From assembly GCA_017512725.1 (NCBI GenBank), contig JAFWEW010000044.1, positions 1-64,000 on the forward strand: DNA of 64,000 bases. The letters run 5' to 3'. Under the pieces are notes generated by a model. It ran no database searches. It had not been told where the DNA came from and saw nothing but the letters and a program-made list of their open reading frames with translations. This DNA is from Solobacterium sp. Lineage in GTDB: Bacteria > Bacillota_I > Bacilli_A > Erysipelotrichales > Erysipelotrichaceae. Of this stretch, positions 56,076 through 64,000 are shown one piece after another (position 1 is the first letter of the stretch; each line of letters starts with the position of its first letter). The position numbers and the translations under genes are program-made.

Positions 56076-58622
56076 TCAGTCTTCCCAATATTCATCTTCA
56101 AACCAGTATGACTTATGTTGTCGCTTATAGCATTCTTGACACATTGTATAGCTATAATGCCACGGCAGACGAGTTCCACAGTATTTGCAAACCCGCTTTC
56201 TGAATTTTCTCTTCTTAAGAAGATTCATGATCTTCTCGGATATCAGTTGTTTTGCGTTGATGATTTCTACACAGTAATCTGCCTGAAACCTTCTGCAATA
56301 GTTATACAGAAGATCCAGATAACTGTATTGAAATTCCAGATTTTCCATTTCGGTCTTACCGGAAGTAAATTGGTATTTCAGATATTCGTTAATATCTGAT
56401 TCTCTGTTCTCGCTGCAATTCAGGAACAGTTCTTCCCATGTGCTGCGGAGTATACGGTTATCAGTATCAAATGGCATTTTGACAAACTGCATAATAAGTT
56501 CTTTATCGGATGAATACTTCTCGCACCACCTTGTCAGTTCTTTCATTATGCTGATATCAGCCTTTTCAAACATTTCTTCGTTTGGAAGACGTTCCCAAAT
56601 ACCCATTATTTTTGACAATTTCCCTGGTGCTGAAATGAGCTGTTCCGGAAAATCAATTATTACCTTCTTTATCGGCAGAACAGATTCATTCAGACCATTT
56701 TTGATGATTTGTGTTCCCCACGATACTACTTCTCCAATCGGATATATTCCAAATCTTCCGGCACGGCCTGCGATTTGTTTGACTTCCGAAGCAGTAAGTT
56801 TTCTGACTTCGTTTCCATCAAATTTGCTGGTCTCAAGAAATACGACTCGCTTGATTGGGAGATTCATTCCCATCCCAATTGCATCAGTAGCGACCAGAAC
56901 TTTTGCATTGCCGTCCGCAAACCGTTTTGCTTCGGTATGGCGAACATCGTAAGGCAGACTTCCGTATATGATACTTGTACTGATTCCGGCATCTGACAGT
57001 TCGCTGGCTACAGCGTGGACATTTTTTCGGGAAAAACAAATCAGTGCATCCCCATTCTGAACATCATCGGGAAATTTAAACCGATTCCCTTTGTATTCCA
57101 GTTTCGACATCCGCTTATGATAAACCGTTTTATAAGTGTCTCCACAGTCGTTGATAATCTGTTTCAGTATTTCTTCCGCTTCTGGCGCAGCACAGACATG
57201 GATCTCCGTTGCTTTTATCCCGTACATCGCAGTACACCATGCGCCACCTCGATCCGGATCCTGAATCATCTGCGCTTCATCGATCACAGCGACATCAAAT
57301 TGCTTCCATTCCGGAAGCATTTCCACGGTTGAAGATTGTATGGTAGATCCATCCAAAAGAATCTGCTCTTCGCCAGTAACCATGGAACATTTCACACCGG
57401 CATCGTTCAGTGTTTCGAATTGCTCGAACGCAAGGAGCCGCAGAGGTGCGAGATAGATTCCGTTATCAGCAGTTTTCAGTGCTTCAACTGCATCGTGGGT
57501 TTTTCCGGAATTCGTCGGTCCGATATGAAGAATAAACTTCCTATTGATTCTTCTCGCTTCCGGGAATGAGTCTCTGTAGAATTCCGGAATCCGGTCAAGA
57601 AGATCGCTCTGTTCTTTTTCTTTTCGTTCCAGAAGCCTCTTATATTTCGCTAAATCTTTCATATATGCCGGATTTCTATGAATAAGATTTCGGATGACTT
57701 CTCTTGGGAAGCGTTTTTTTAATTCAGCGAACAGTGCTTCGCTGGCTGCGGAACATTCTTTTAATACTCTCTCTCCAAATTCATCGCGCTTATGACTATA
57801 GTTCATTAATCCGTCAATTCTTTCATCCAGCTTATCTCGGAACCAGCGGTTCGTTTTAAATTTGTAATCCCCTTTCGACAGTGGTACCAGAAAATGCATA
57901 TCAAAAAGATCATCTCTGATTTCTTCGAGCTCCTTTCGAAGCTCTGTCTTTGTAAATCGAGGCGGATACTTGGAATAGTCGGGGCAATTGCTGTAATACT
58001 CTGAGTACATCAAAGAACGAATGAAATCGCATGACGAAAGCATTGTTCGGATGTCGCTTTCGAATTGATCAATATTTTCTGAAATGATCTGTTTAAAGTG
58101 CAAATCAAAAGACTGGTTTTTGACTGCGCTTGCTTTCGAAGCCTGAAGCTTTTCCCGCTCGAACGGAGACAATCCGTTTCGCTTTACATATCTGGACAGT
58201 GACGTAATCTCTTTCCCATTTGCAAGATCTTCCAGCATCATATTTTTGATACTTAAAAAAGCATCGGTGAGATCAGAAGACAGCTGACCGCCGTTTCTTG
58301 CTTCATCTAATCCGCTGTAAGTTTTACTGGTGCGCAGAAGGGATTCTGTAGCCTGTCTTCCTTCTTCCGTTTCAAGATAGCCAAGATATTTCTCTCTTCC
58401 CGGAAAACAATTGCCGGTTTGTATTCCTGACATTTTCTTGCTGCGAAAAATCTTTGCTGCGGGATATTGTTTTCCCCAATGGTTTTCCAGAGCCTTGATC
58501 TTTGCTTTTTCTTCAAACGGTGCACATCTGAGATTCAGAAACAGATCAAACGCTGCGATCTCTTCCTCTGAAAGAGATTTGCAGTATTCCTGATAGGTAT
58601 TATTTATCTTTTTTTGATTCAC
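56076..58622 (-). CDS. SUV3-like DExH RNA helicase
   Basis: An 848-residue helicase. A 360-residue N-terminal helical region of no clear family precedes the helicase core: Walker A HIGPTNSGKTHDA (about 366-378), DEAQ box AVIDEAQMIQD (about 445-455), VLVATDAIGMGMNLP and QIAGRAGRFGIYPIG (about 615). These motifs and the SUV3-type GPTNSGKT match the mitochondrial/alpha-proteobacterial Suv3 RNA helicases better than DEAD or RecQ proteins. A C-terminal zinc ribbon (CKYCG then CQEC, about 815-835) and an acidic end are extra. The start is GTG 58622 after AGGAG. The stop of an upstream broken frame overlaps it (GTGA). Confidence 0.8.
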   Translation of the reverse strand: MNQKKINNTYQEYCKSLSEEEIAAFDLFLNLRCAPFEEKAKIKALENHWGKQYPAAKIFRSKKMSGIQTGNCFPGREKYLGYLETEEGRQATESLLRTSKTYSGLDEARNGGQLSSDLTDAFLSIKNMMLEDLANGKEITSLSRYVKRNGLSPFEREKLQASKASAVKNQSFDLHFKQIISENIDQFESDIRTMLSSCDFIRSLMYSEYYSNCPDYSKYPPRFTKTELRKELEEIRDDLFDMHFLVPLSKGDYKFKTNRWFRDKLDERIDGLMNYSHKRDEFGERVLKECSAASEALFAELKKRFPREVIRNLIHRNPAYMKDLAKYKRLLERKEKEQSDLLDRIPEFYRDSFPEARRINRKFILHIGPTNSGKTHDAVEALKTADNGIYLAPLRLLAFEQFETLNDAGVKCSMVTGEEQILLDGSTIQSSTVEMLPEWKQFDVAVIDEAQMIQDPDRGGAWCTAMYGIKATEIHVCAAPEAEEILKQIINDCGDTYKTVYHKRMSKLEYKGNRFKFPDDVQNGDALICFSRKNVHAVASELSDAGISTSIIYGSLPYDVRHTEAKRFADGNAKVLVATDAIGMGMNLPIKRVVFLETSKFDGNEVRKLTASEVKQIAGRAGRFGIYPIGEVVSWGTQIIKNGLNESVLPIKKVIIDFPEQLISAPGKLSKIMGIWERLPNEEMFEKADISIMKELTRWCEKYSSDKELIMQFVKMPFDTDNRILRSTWEELFLNCSENRESDINEYLKYQFTSGKTEMENLEFQYSYLDLLYNYCRRFQADYCVEIINAKQLISEKIMNLLKKRKFRKRVCKYCGTRLPWHYSYTMCQECYKRQHKSYWFEDEYWED

Positions 58623-58786
58623 TTATTAACTCCTGCAAACTTCATATACTTCTTTGCATGGCTCAGCGCCATCTCGGCCATATCAGCGTTATATTCGTCG
58701 TCAGCGCATCGATTTCATTCTTATGCTGCGCAGTCATCTGTTCGATCTTGTTCTCCTCCTCAGGGAGGTCTCATCGAAGTGTGAAT
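58619..58786 (-). pseudogene. Frameshifted small ORF remnant in front of the helicase
   Basis: On the minus strand the frame EEENKIEQMTAQHKNEIDAL breaks by what looks like one lost base and continues as DEYNADMAEMALSHAKKYMK to FAGVNK and TGA. The stop overlaps the helicase GTG (GTGA), as in a coupled pair. Coding character is good, but the frame is broken and the family is not recognised. Confidence 0.4.
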
Positions 58787-60088
58787 TCAGACAATCGTTG
58801 TATCCAACAGAAAATCTAAGACTCCTATATTGAGAATGCCGTTGTCGTCATACCAACGTTTACGTATATCGTGACGGACGATGATTTTTGGGAAAGAATC
58901 TCCGGTAAGTGAAAAGGGTCTGTTCTCTGTTCTGGCTTTTTCATCCGTTGCCAGAGAAAAAGCTGATTGAATATATGTTTTTCTTCCACCATGCTTTGCG
59001 ATAAAATCGATTTCTCTTGCTGCCTGAACATTATTCCCGGATTTATTCTTCTCGGTACTGTACACGATGCCAACATCCACTTCACATCCGCGAATTCGAA
59101 GGTCATTGTAAATGATATTTTCCATGATGTGGGTCATTTCCTGTTGTCTGAAGCCGATTCTTACATTGCGAAGTCCAAGATCTTCACAGTAATACTTATT
59201 TGGGTAATTAAAGTATTCCTTCCCCTTCACATCATACCGGCGGCATTCTTCAAACAGATACGCATCAATCAAATAATCAATATAGTTTTTCACCGTATTA
59301 TTTGAAACGACATCTTCTCCGGATAGTTTCTGTTTCGAATTAATTGAATTTGCCACGTTGGTCGGGTTTGTTAATGAACCAACGGAAGAACAAAAAAAAT
59401 TAACGATTGCTGACAATACATCTTCTCGTTTGATTTTTTTTCGTTCTACAATATCTTTCAGATATACTTCAGAGAATAATGACTTCAGATATCTCATTTT
59501 CTCTGTTTCATCAGGCCTGGAAAGAACCAGAGGCATTCCTCCGTAAAACGCATAGTCATCGAATGCTTCCTGTTCATCGCCTCCGACGGCACCATAGTAT
59601 TCAGAGAAGCTCAGCGGGTGAACGCGAATTTCATCACTTCTTCCGCGAAACTCTGTAAGAATATCAGTTGAAAGCATTTTTGAATTACTTCCGGTAACGA
59701 AAATATCGAGATTCCGGAGTGATTTGAGGTCGTTGAGCGCATCATAAAAAGTAATCTTCTTTCCTTCAGGGTTATATGGATTGGCTATTTCATCTGACAT
59801 CTGTATTTCATCGACAAAGAGATAATACTGATCCGATTTCCCTTCAACTTTTTCTCGTACGCTCTCTGCGAGCACGAGAGGGTTTCTGTATTTAATATCT
59901 CTGGCAAGATCCAGTTCATAATTCAGGATATGATCTTCCTTTATCCCCTGATTGATTAAATATGTCCTGAAAATTGTATTAAGCAAATAGGACTTCCCGC
60001 ACCTTCTTATGCCGGTAATAACCTTAACCTGTCCATCCCACATAAAAGAGATAATGCGGTTCAGATAAAGCTCCCGATTAATATGCAT
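58787..60088 (-). CDS. AAA ATPase with DUF4143 domain, copy 3
   Basis: A 433-residue member of the DUF4143 family, same length and plan as copy 2. Walker A is GIRRCGKS (26-33), Walker B YLFVDEIQM, sensor IFVTGSNSKMLSTDI; the DUF4143 block is YDVKGKEYFNYPNKYYCEDLGLRNVRIGFRQ, with RRYDVK upstream and a nuclease-like REIDFIAKHGGRKTYIQ near the end. ATG 60088 is chosen because GGAGG lies eight bases before it; an in-frame ATG 60 bp upstream would include that site. Its promoter region has a different dyad (ATAAGT-ATTC-ACTTAT) from copy 2. Confidence 0.87.
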   Translation of the reverse strand: MHINRELYLNRIISFMWDGQVKVITGIRRCGKSYLLNTIFRTYLINQGIKEDHILNYELDLARDIKYRNPLVLAESVREKVEGKSDQYYLFVDEIQMSDEIANPYNPEGKKITFYDALNDLKSLRNLDIFVTGSNSKMLSTDILTEFRGRSDEIRVHPLSFSEYYGAVGGDEQEAFDDYAFYGGMPLVLSRPDETEKMRYLKSLFSEVYLKDIVERKKIKREDVLSAIVNFFCSSVGSLTNPTNVANSINSKQKLSGEDVVSNNTVKNYIDYLIDAYLFEECRRYDVKGKEYFNYPNKYYCEDLGLRNVRIGFRQQEMTHIMENIIYNDLRIRGCEVDVGIVYSTEKNKSGNNVQAAREIDFIAKHGGRKTYIQSAFSLATDEKARTENRPFSLTGDSFPKIIVRHDIRKRWYDDNGILNIGVLDFLLDTTIV

Positions 60089-60138
60089 AAATACCTCCAT
60101 TGAAAACTTCGCTAGTATATAAGCCAAGTTATCAATAT

Positions 60139-60154
60139 AAGTATTCACTTATTC
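60139..60154. promoter_or_regulatory. Dyad upstream of DUF4143 copy 3
   Basis: ATAAGT-ATTC-ACTTAT, symmetric, in the divergent region between copy 3 and the ABC transporter gene. Operator role is inference. Confidence 0.35.
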
Positions 60155-60266
60155 TGAATCGCGGTCAATGGTTCTGCCGAAATGTTTTGCACCTTATTGT
60201 GAGCAGATCCGTTCCGCTCTATAAAAGGAACACTTTTATAAGGTTGTTAATTATAAGCAATTCCCA

Positions 60267-60294
60267 TTGTTTCCCCATAATTCTGTTTTATAGT
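60267..60294 (+). promoter_or_regulatory. Promoter of the ABC transporter gene (leaderless candidate)
   Basis: -35 TTGTTT (60267-60272), 16-bp spacer, -10 TATAGT (60289-60294). The predicted start falls at or next to the GTG at 60302, and there is no ribosome site. Confidence 0.45.
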
Positions 60295-60301
60295 TATAAC
60301 C

Positions 60302-63300
60302 GTGCTTCAAATTAAAGATATCTGTAAAGAGTATCGGACGGGCTCTCTGGTACAGAAAGCACTGGACCATGTCAGTCTGAATCTCAGGAATAATGAATTC
60401 GTTGCAATACTCGGGCCAAGCGGTTCCGGTAAGACAACGCTTTTAAACATTATCGGAGGGCTGGATCGCTATGACAGCGGGGATCTCATCATCAACGGCA
60501 TCTCTACCAAACGGTATAAAGACCGGGACTGGGATTCCTACCGCAACCATACCATCGGCTTTGTATTTCAGAGCTATAACCTGATCCCGCACCAGACGAT
60601 CCTTTCCAATGTTGAACTGGCTTTGACGATCAGTGGGATTTCCGGCAGTGAGCGGAGGATCCGGGCAGCGGAAGCGCTGGAAAAAGTCGGGCTGGGGGAT
60701 CAGATCCACAAGAAACCTTCCCAGCTTTCCGGCGGCCAGATGCAACGGGTAGCGATTGCCCGGGCACTGGTCAATGACCCGGATATTCTTCTGGCAGATG
60801 AACCGACCGGTGCACTGGATTCGGATACCAGTGTGACGATCATGGACCTCTTAAAGGAAGTTGCCAGTGACCGTCTCGTCGTAATGGTTACGCATAACCC
60901 GGAACTGGCAGAACAGTATGCGACCCGCATTGTAAATCTGAAAGACGGCAATATTATCGGAGACTCCGATCCGTTTGAACCGGAGAATGAAGAAGAGGAA
61001 CCGATGCATAAGAACATGGGTAAATCGTCCATGTCCTTTCTCACCGCACTGTCACTCAGCTTCAATAACCTGCGCACCAAACTGACCCGTACGATTCTGG
61101 TTTCGTTTGCCGGTTCGATCGGCATTATTGGCATCGCTTTGATCATGTCGTTATCAAACGGCGTCAATAGATATATTAAGGATGTAGAAGAAGAAACCCT
61201 TCTGCAATATCCGTTGGAAATCCAGAATGCCAGTGTTTCACTGTCTTCCTTTATTGAAGTTCCGGAAACAGAGGAGGAAGAAGAGAAAGAAAAGGCAGAA
61301 GTAACAGAGCGCCGGATTGCCAGCACGATGTTTTCCAGAGTTTCCAACAATGATCTTGGCGCATTGAAGAAATACTTTGAAAGTGATGAAAGCCACATCA
61401 TGGATTATGCCAAGGCGATCGAATACAGCTATAACGTAACACCGCTGATTTACCGCCTTGAAAATGGGGAAGCACGTCAGGTGAACCCGGACACTTCCTT
61501 CTCTGCACTTGGGTTCAGTTCTTCCTCTCTTGTTTTTTCGTCTGCGTTTAATACCGACGTATTCCGGGCGCTGCCCAGTGACGAATCTCTGTATAAGAAT
61601 TCCTATGATCTGAAAGCCGGAAGGTGGGCAGAAAACTATAACGAATGCATGCTGGTAATCTCTTCCAGCGGACGCATCACCGATACCATTCTGTATACAC
61701 TGGGACTTAAAAATGCGGATGAGCTTACCCGCATGATGGAAGCGTTCTCTGCCGGTGAAACCGTAAAGGAAGAGAAAGGTCCGCTGCAGGAATTCAGCTT
61801 TGAAGATTTTGTCGGCATTTCCTTCAAACTGGTAAACAGCTATGAGAAGTATGTCTATGACGGGGAGTATGATGTCTGGACAGATAAGAGTGATGATAAA
61901 AACTACATTAACAAACTGGCAAAAGGCGGTGAAGATCTTGTTATCACCGGTGTCATCCAGGCCAGGGAAGATGCGACGGTAGCGATGTTGATGCCGGGTA
62001 TTTACTATCCGGACAGCCTGACGAAACATATCATCGAAGAATCTTACCGGAGTCAGATTACCGGCTCCCAGTTACTGCATTCCAACATCGATGTATTTAC
62101 CGGCAAAGAATTTAATGCCCCGAGAGATGAGAATGACGGTCTGAATCTTGAGACGCTGTTTTCGGTCGACCCGAAGGAAATGAGCAAAGTGTTTTCCTTT
62201 GATTCCAGCAAGCTCTCGATGGATACTTCTTCCTTTGAGAATCTTGATATGAGTGATATGAACGTCGAGGACATGATTGATTCCAGTGCACTGGAAAAGG
62301 CCATGCCGGATATGAGCAGTATCAATTTTCAGGAAATACTGGCATCTGCGGATCTGATGAATAATGTGGATTATTCAAAGCTGCCAACAATACTGAATCA
62401 GCTGACAGCCGGTTATGCAGGGAGTGAATACGAAAAAACTGCAGACGAGTTTGTAGAAGCATTTAAGAAATTTCTGGACTATGAAGACCCTCTTGGCGTC
62501 ATAAAATCCGGAAAAACTGTCATCAGAGAGCATGTTGAGAAAATGGTTTCCAGACGGGTGGAAGAAGAGCTGGAAGACCGAATTACAACAGAGCGCATGC
62601 AGGAATTTGTCAAAACAATCATGGCCGGCTTTCCTGCAAAGGTTGCGAAATACTATAAAGATCATCCTGGTGAGTCTGTTTCTGAAACAGTAATCAAGGA
62701 CCTGCAGGAAGAATACATTGCAGAAAAGTATGATGCGATTGCTGAAGCAATCACTAATCTTGTAGCAGAAGAGATAAAAGATACCAGTATTTCAGAAGAA
62801 GAGATGAATGCGCTGAGTCTGGAACTGATAACGGAGTATTCCAAATATGCATTCATGACTGAATCACCATCAATTGACAGTGTGACAAACTCCTTTTCCG
62901 ATTATCTCCGCAGTGATGCAGCACAGGCTATTATTTCAAACGGCATTGCCAGTGCTGTTAACGCAGAGCAGGTGGAAAAGAACATTTCGAAAGCAGTTGC
63001 TAAAGTGACAGGTGAAATCACAGACGGCATTACCAAAGGTATCACCAGTATGATGACTTCCTTTATGACAAAGTTCACAGAGGAGCTGACGAAAAAGATA
63101 TCTGTAGCGATTCAGGACGGTATGGGCAACATGGCCGAAAACATGAACAGTGCGTTCAGTATTCATCCGGAGGCATTTGCCAAAGCGATTTCCATGAATA
63201 TGGATGAACAGGAACTGTCAGAGCTGCTAACTTCACTGATGTCAAAACAGCCGTCTTCCTATGATTCCAATCTGAAGCTGCTAGGTTATGCGGATGTCAA

Positions 63301-63874
63301 AAAACCGTATTCCATTACAATTTATCCGCGGGACTTTGAAGCCAAGAGCGGTATCCTGAATATTCTGGATTCCTATAATGAACGGATGCGGGAAGAAGAT
63401 GAAGACAAAGTCATTACCTATACCGATACCGTCGGGCTTCTGATGACATCGGTTACCGATATCATCAATGCAATCAGCTATGTATTAATTGCCTTTGTGG
63501 CAATCTCCCTGATTGTTTCTTCCATCATGATTGGCGTTATTACCTATATCAGTGTACTGGAACGCAGAAAGGAAATCGGTATTCTGCGAGCCATTGGTGC
63601 CTCCAAACAGAACATCTCTTCCGTCTTTAATGCAGAAACGTTTATTATCGGTCTTCTGGCAGGGGTGTTTGGCATCGGAATCACATTGTTGCTGCTGATA
63701 CCGGGGAATATGCTGATCCATCACTTTACCGATGCGGATGTACATGCCCGTCTGCCGTTAGCGGGAGGCGCGGCTTTGATCCTGCTGAGTGTAGTACTTA
63801 CAATGATCGGAGGGATCCTGCCGTCACAGAAAGCCGCAAGAAGTGACCCTGTTGCGGCACTTCGGACCGAGTGA
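60302..63874 (+). CDS. ABC transporter, fused ATPase and FtsX-type permease
   Basis: A 1190-residue MacB-like fusion. The ATPase (1-225) has Walker [10 protein letters not shown] (38-46), Q-loop [10 protein letters not shown], signature [15 protein letters not shown] (about 142), Walker [13 protein letters not shown] and VTHNPE. A first membrane helix (about 262-285) leads to a very large extracellular part (about 290-1050) rich in acidic and helical segments. Three C-terminal helices follow (about 1053-1083, 1113-1138, 1156-1177) with the FtsX motif [15 protein letters not shown]. The topology is mechanotransmission-type rather than classical import. The substrate may be a peptide or lipoprotein. 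Start is GTG without a ribosome site. Confidence 0.88.
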   Translation: MLQIKDICKEYRTGSLVQKALDHVSLNLRNNEFVAILGPSGSGKTTLLNIIGGLDRYDSGDLIINGISTKRYKDRDWDSYRNHTIGFVFQSYNLIPHQTILSNVELALTISGISGSERRIRAAEALEKVGLGDQIHKKPSQLSGGQMQRVAIARALVNDPDILLADEPTGALDSDTSVTIMDLLKEVASDRLVVMVTHNPELAEQYATRIVNLKDGNIIGDSDPFEPENEEEEPMHKNMGKSSMSFLTALSLSFNNLRTKLTRTILVSFAGSIGIIGIALIMSLSNGVNRYIKDVEEETLLQYPLEIQNASVSLSSFIEVPETEEEEEKEKAEVTERRIASTMFSRVSNNDLGALKKYFESDESHIMDYAKAIEYSYNVTPLIYRLENGEARQVNPDTSFSALGFSSSSLVFSSAFNTDVFRALPSDESLYKNSYDLKAGRWAENYNECMLVISSSGRITDTILYTLGLKNADELTRMMEAFSAGETVKEEKGPLQEFSFEDFVGISFKLVNSYEKYVYDGEYDVWTDKSDDKNYINKLAKGGEDLVITGVIQAREDATVAMLMPGIYYPDSLTKHIIEESYRSQITGSQLLHSNIDVFTGKEFNAPRDENDGLNLETLFSVDPKEMSKVFSFDSSKLSMDTSSFENLDMSDMNVEDMIDSSALEKAMPDMSSINFQEILASADLMNNVDYSKLPTILNQLTAGYAGSEYEKTADEFVEAFKKFLDYEDPLGVIKSGKTVIREHVEKMVSRRVEEELEDRITTERMQEFVKTIMAGFPAKVAKYYKDHPGESVSETVIKDLQEEYIAEKYDAIAEAITNLVAEEIKDTSISEEEMNALSLELITEYSKYAFMTESPSIDSVTNSFSDYLRSDAAQAIISNGIASAVNAEQVEKNISKAVAKVTGEITDGITKGITSMMTSFMTKFTEELTKKISVAIQDGMGNMAENMNSAFSIHPEAFAKAISMNMDEQELSELLTSLMSKQPSSYDSNLKLLGYADVKKPYSITIYPRDFEAKSGILNILDSYNERMREEDEDKVITYTDTVGLLMTSVTDIINAISYVLIAFVAISLIVSSIMIGVITYISVLERRKEIGILRAIGASKQNISSVFNAETFIIGLLAGVFGIGITLLLLIPGNMLIHHFTDADVHARLPLAGGAALILLSVVLTMIGGILPSQKAARSDPVAALRTE

Positions 63875-63889
63875 TCCGCATTTTGGCAC

Positions 63890-63918
63890 TTAACGGAGAA
63901 CCGGTTCTTCAATACAAT
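63890..63918 (+). promoter_or_regulatory. Promoter of the last gene (leaderless candidate)
   Basis: -35 TTAACG (63890-63895), 17-bp spacer, -10 TACAAT (63913-63918), six bases before ATG 63925. Confidence 0.4.
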
Positions 63919-63924
63919 AATCTT

Positions 63925-64000
63925 ATGAGTAGGAAGTTATGGACAGCGGCCGTCTGCTGTCTGGTACTTTTTGGATGTGCACCGAAGGAAACGGCTGACC
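63925..64000 (+). CDS. Lipoprotein, 5' end only
   Basis: The first 25 codons of a gene cut by the window edge. MSRKLWTAAVCCLVLFGCAPKE is a lipoprotein signal with lipobox LFGC (Cys18). Function cannot be read. It follows the ABC transporter by 50 bp and may be its substrate-binding or partner lipoprotein, but it seems to have its own promoter. Confidence 0.7.
   Translation, partial: MSRKLWTAAVCCLVLFGCAPKETAD

Noticed and set aside
1-64000. tRNA, rRNA or origin of replication
   Set aside because: No cloverleaf-like or ribosomal sequence and no DnaA-box cluster was recognised by eye.

Overview
The window looks like a chromosome segment of a mid-GC Firmicute, most likely a gut or oral member of the Erysipelotrichales (inference). 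Reasons: strong AGGAGG-type ribosome sites, many extended -10 promoters of the form TGCTAnAAT, a staphylococcal-style MurNAc recycling set, several DUF4143 ATPases, and very large InlB/SpaA-type surface proteins. No rRNA, tRNA or CRISPR array was recognised. About 40 protein genes are supported.

Layout. 1-0.85 kb: the 3' part of an IS200/IS605-type tnpB with its omega-RNA-like right end next to a terminator. 1.2-6.1 kb: a membrane protein, a WG-repeat/SH3 lipoprotein, an AbrB-glycosyltransferase pair and an EamA transporter. 6.1-10.5 kb: a MurNAc catabolic locus with murR divergent from murQ-murP-mupG. 10.6-14 kb: hflK-hflC, an alpha/beta hydrolase and a VOC protein. 14.2-15.5 kb: an Rpn-family nuclease with an internal ribosome site, plus a free-standing duplicate of its C-terminal module. 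15.7-17.9 kb: an MBL hydrolase divergent from a second murQ coupled to a protein made only of three CW_7 repeats.

18.4-38.8 kb is a surface-structure cluster: four prepilin-like proteins (the last a 705-residue protein with GLUG repeats), a 4770-residue InlB/beta-helix/SpaA protein without a visible anchor, and a CHAP-domain hydrolase with PASTA-like repeats. 39-47 kb is accessory: two DUF4143 ATPases with a gene remnant between them, a Fic protein with Asn in place of the catalytic His, a small-ORF/PadR/DUF4097 operon, and a macro-domain gene followed by a membrane-anchored family II pyrophosphatase. 47.2-52.3 kb holds a c-di-GMP-I (GEMM) riboswitch with a terminator in front of a 1623-residue surface protein. 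52.5-64 kb: telA, an XRE-membrane protein, a DHH phosphoesterase, a SUV3-like helicase, a third DUF4143 ATPase, a 1190-residue ABC transporter fusion and the start of a lipoprotein gene.

How the parts may work together. The mur genes would import MurNAc sugars by PTS, split MurNAc-6P disaccharides (MupG) and remove lactate (MurQ), under MurR. The second murQ with CW_7 repeats suggests another muropeptide-related unit. The pseudopilins, giant protein, CHAP enzyme and c-di-GMP-controlled adhesin suggest a regulated surface-attachment programme. The export ATPase, prepilin peptidase, sortase and cyclase genes it would need are not in the window. The Rpn, Fic and DUF4143 genes look like a scattered defence or toxin layer. 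Strongest leads: the Rpn gene-within-gene plus its duplicate, the riboswitch-adhesin unit, the pseudopilin/giant cluster, the CW_7-only protein, and the His-less Fic with dyads at neighbouring promoters.
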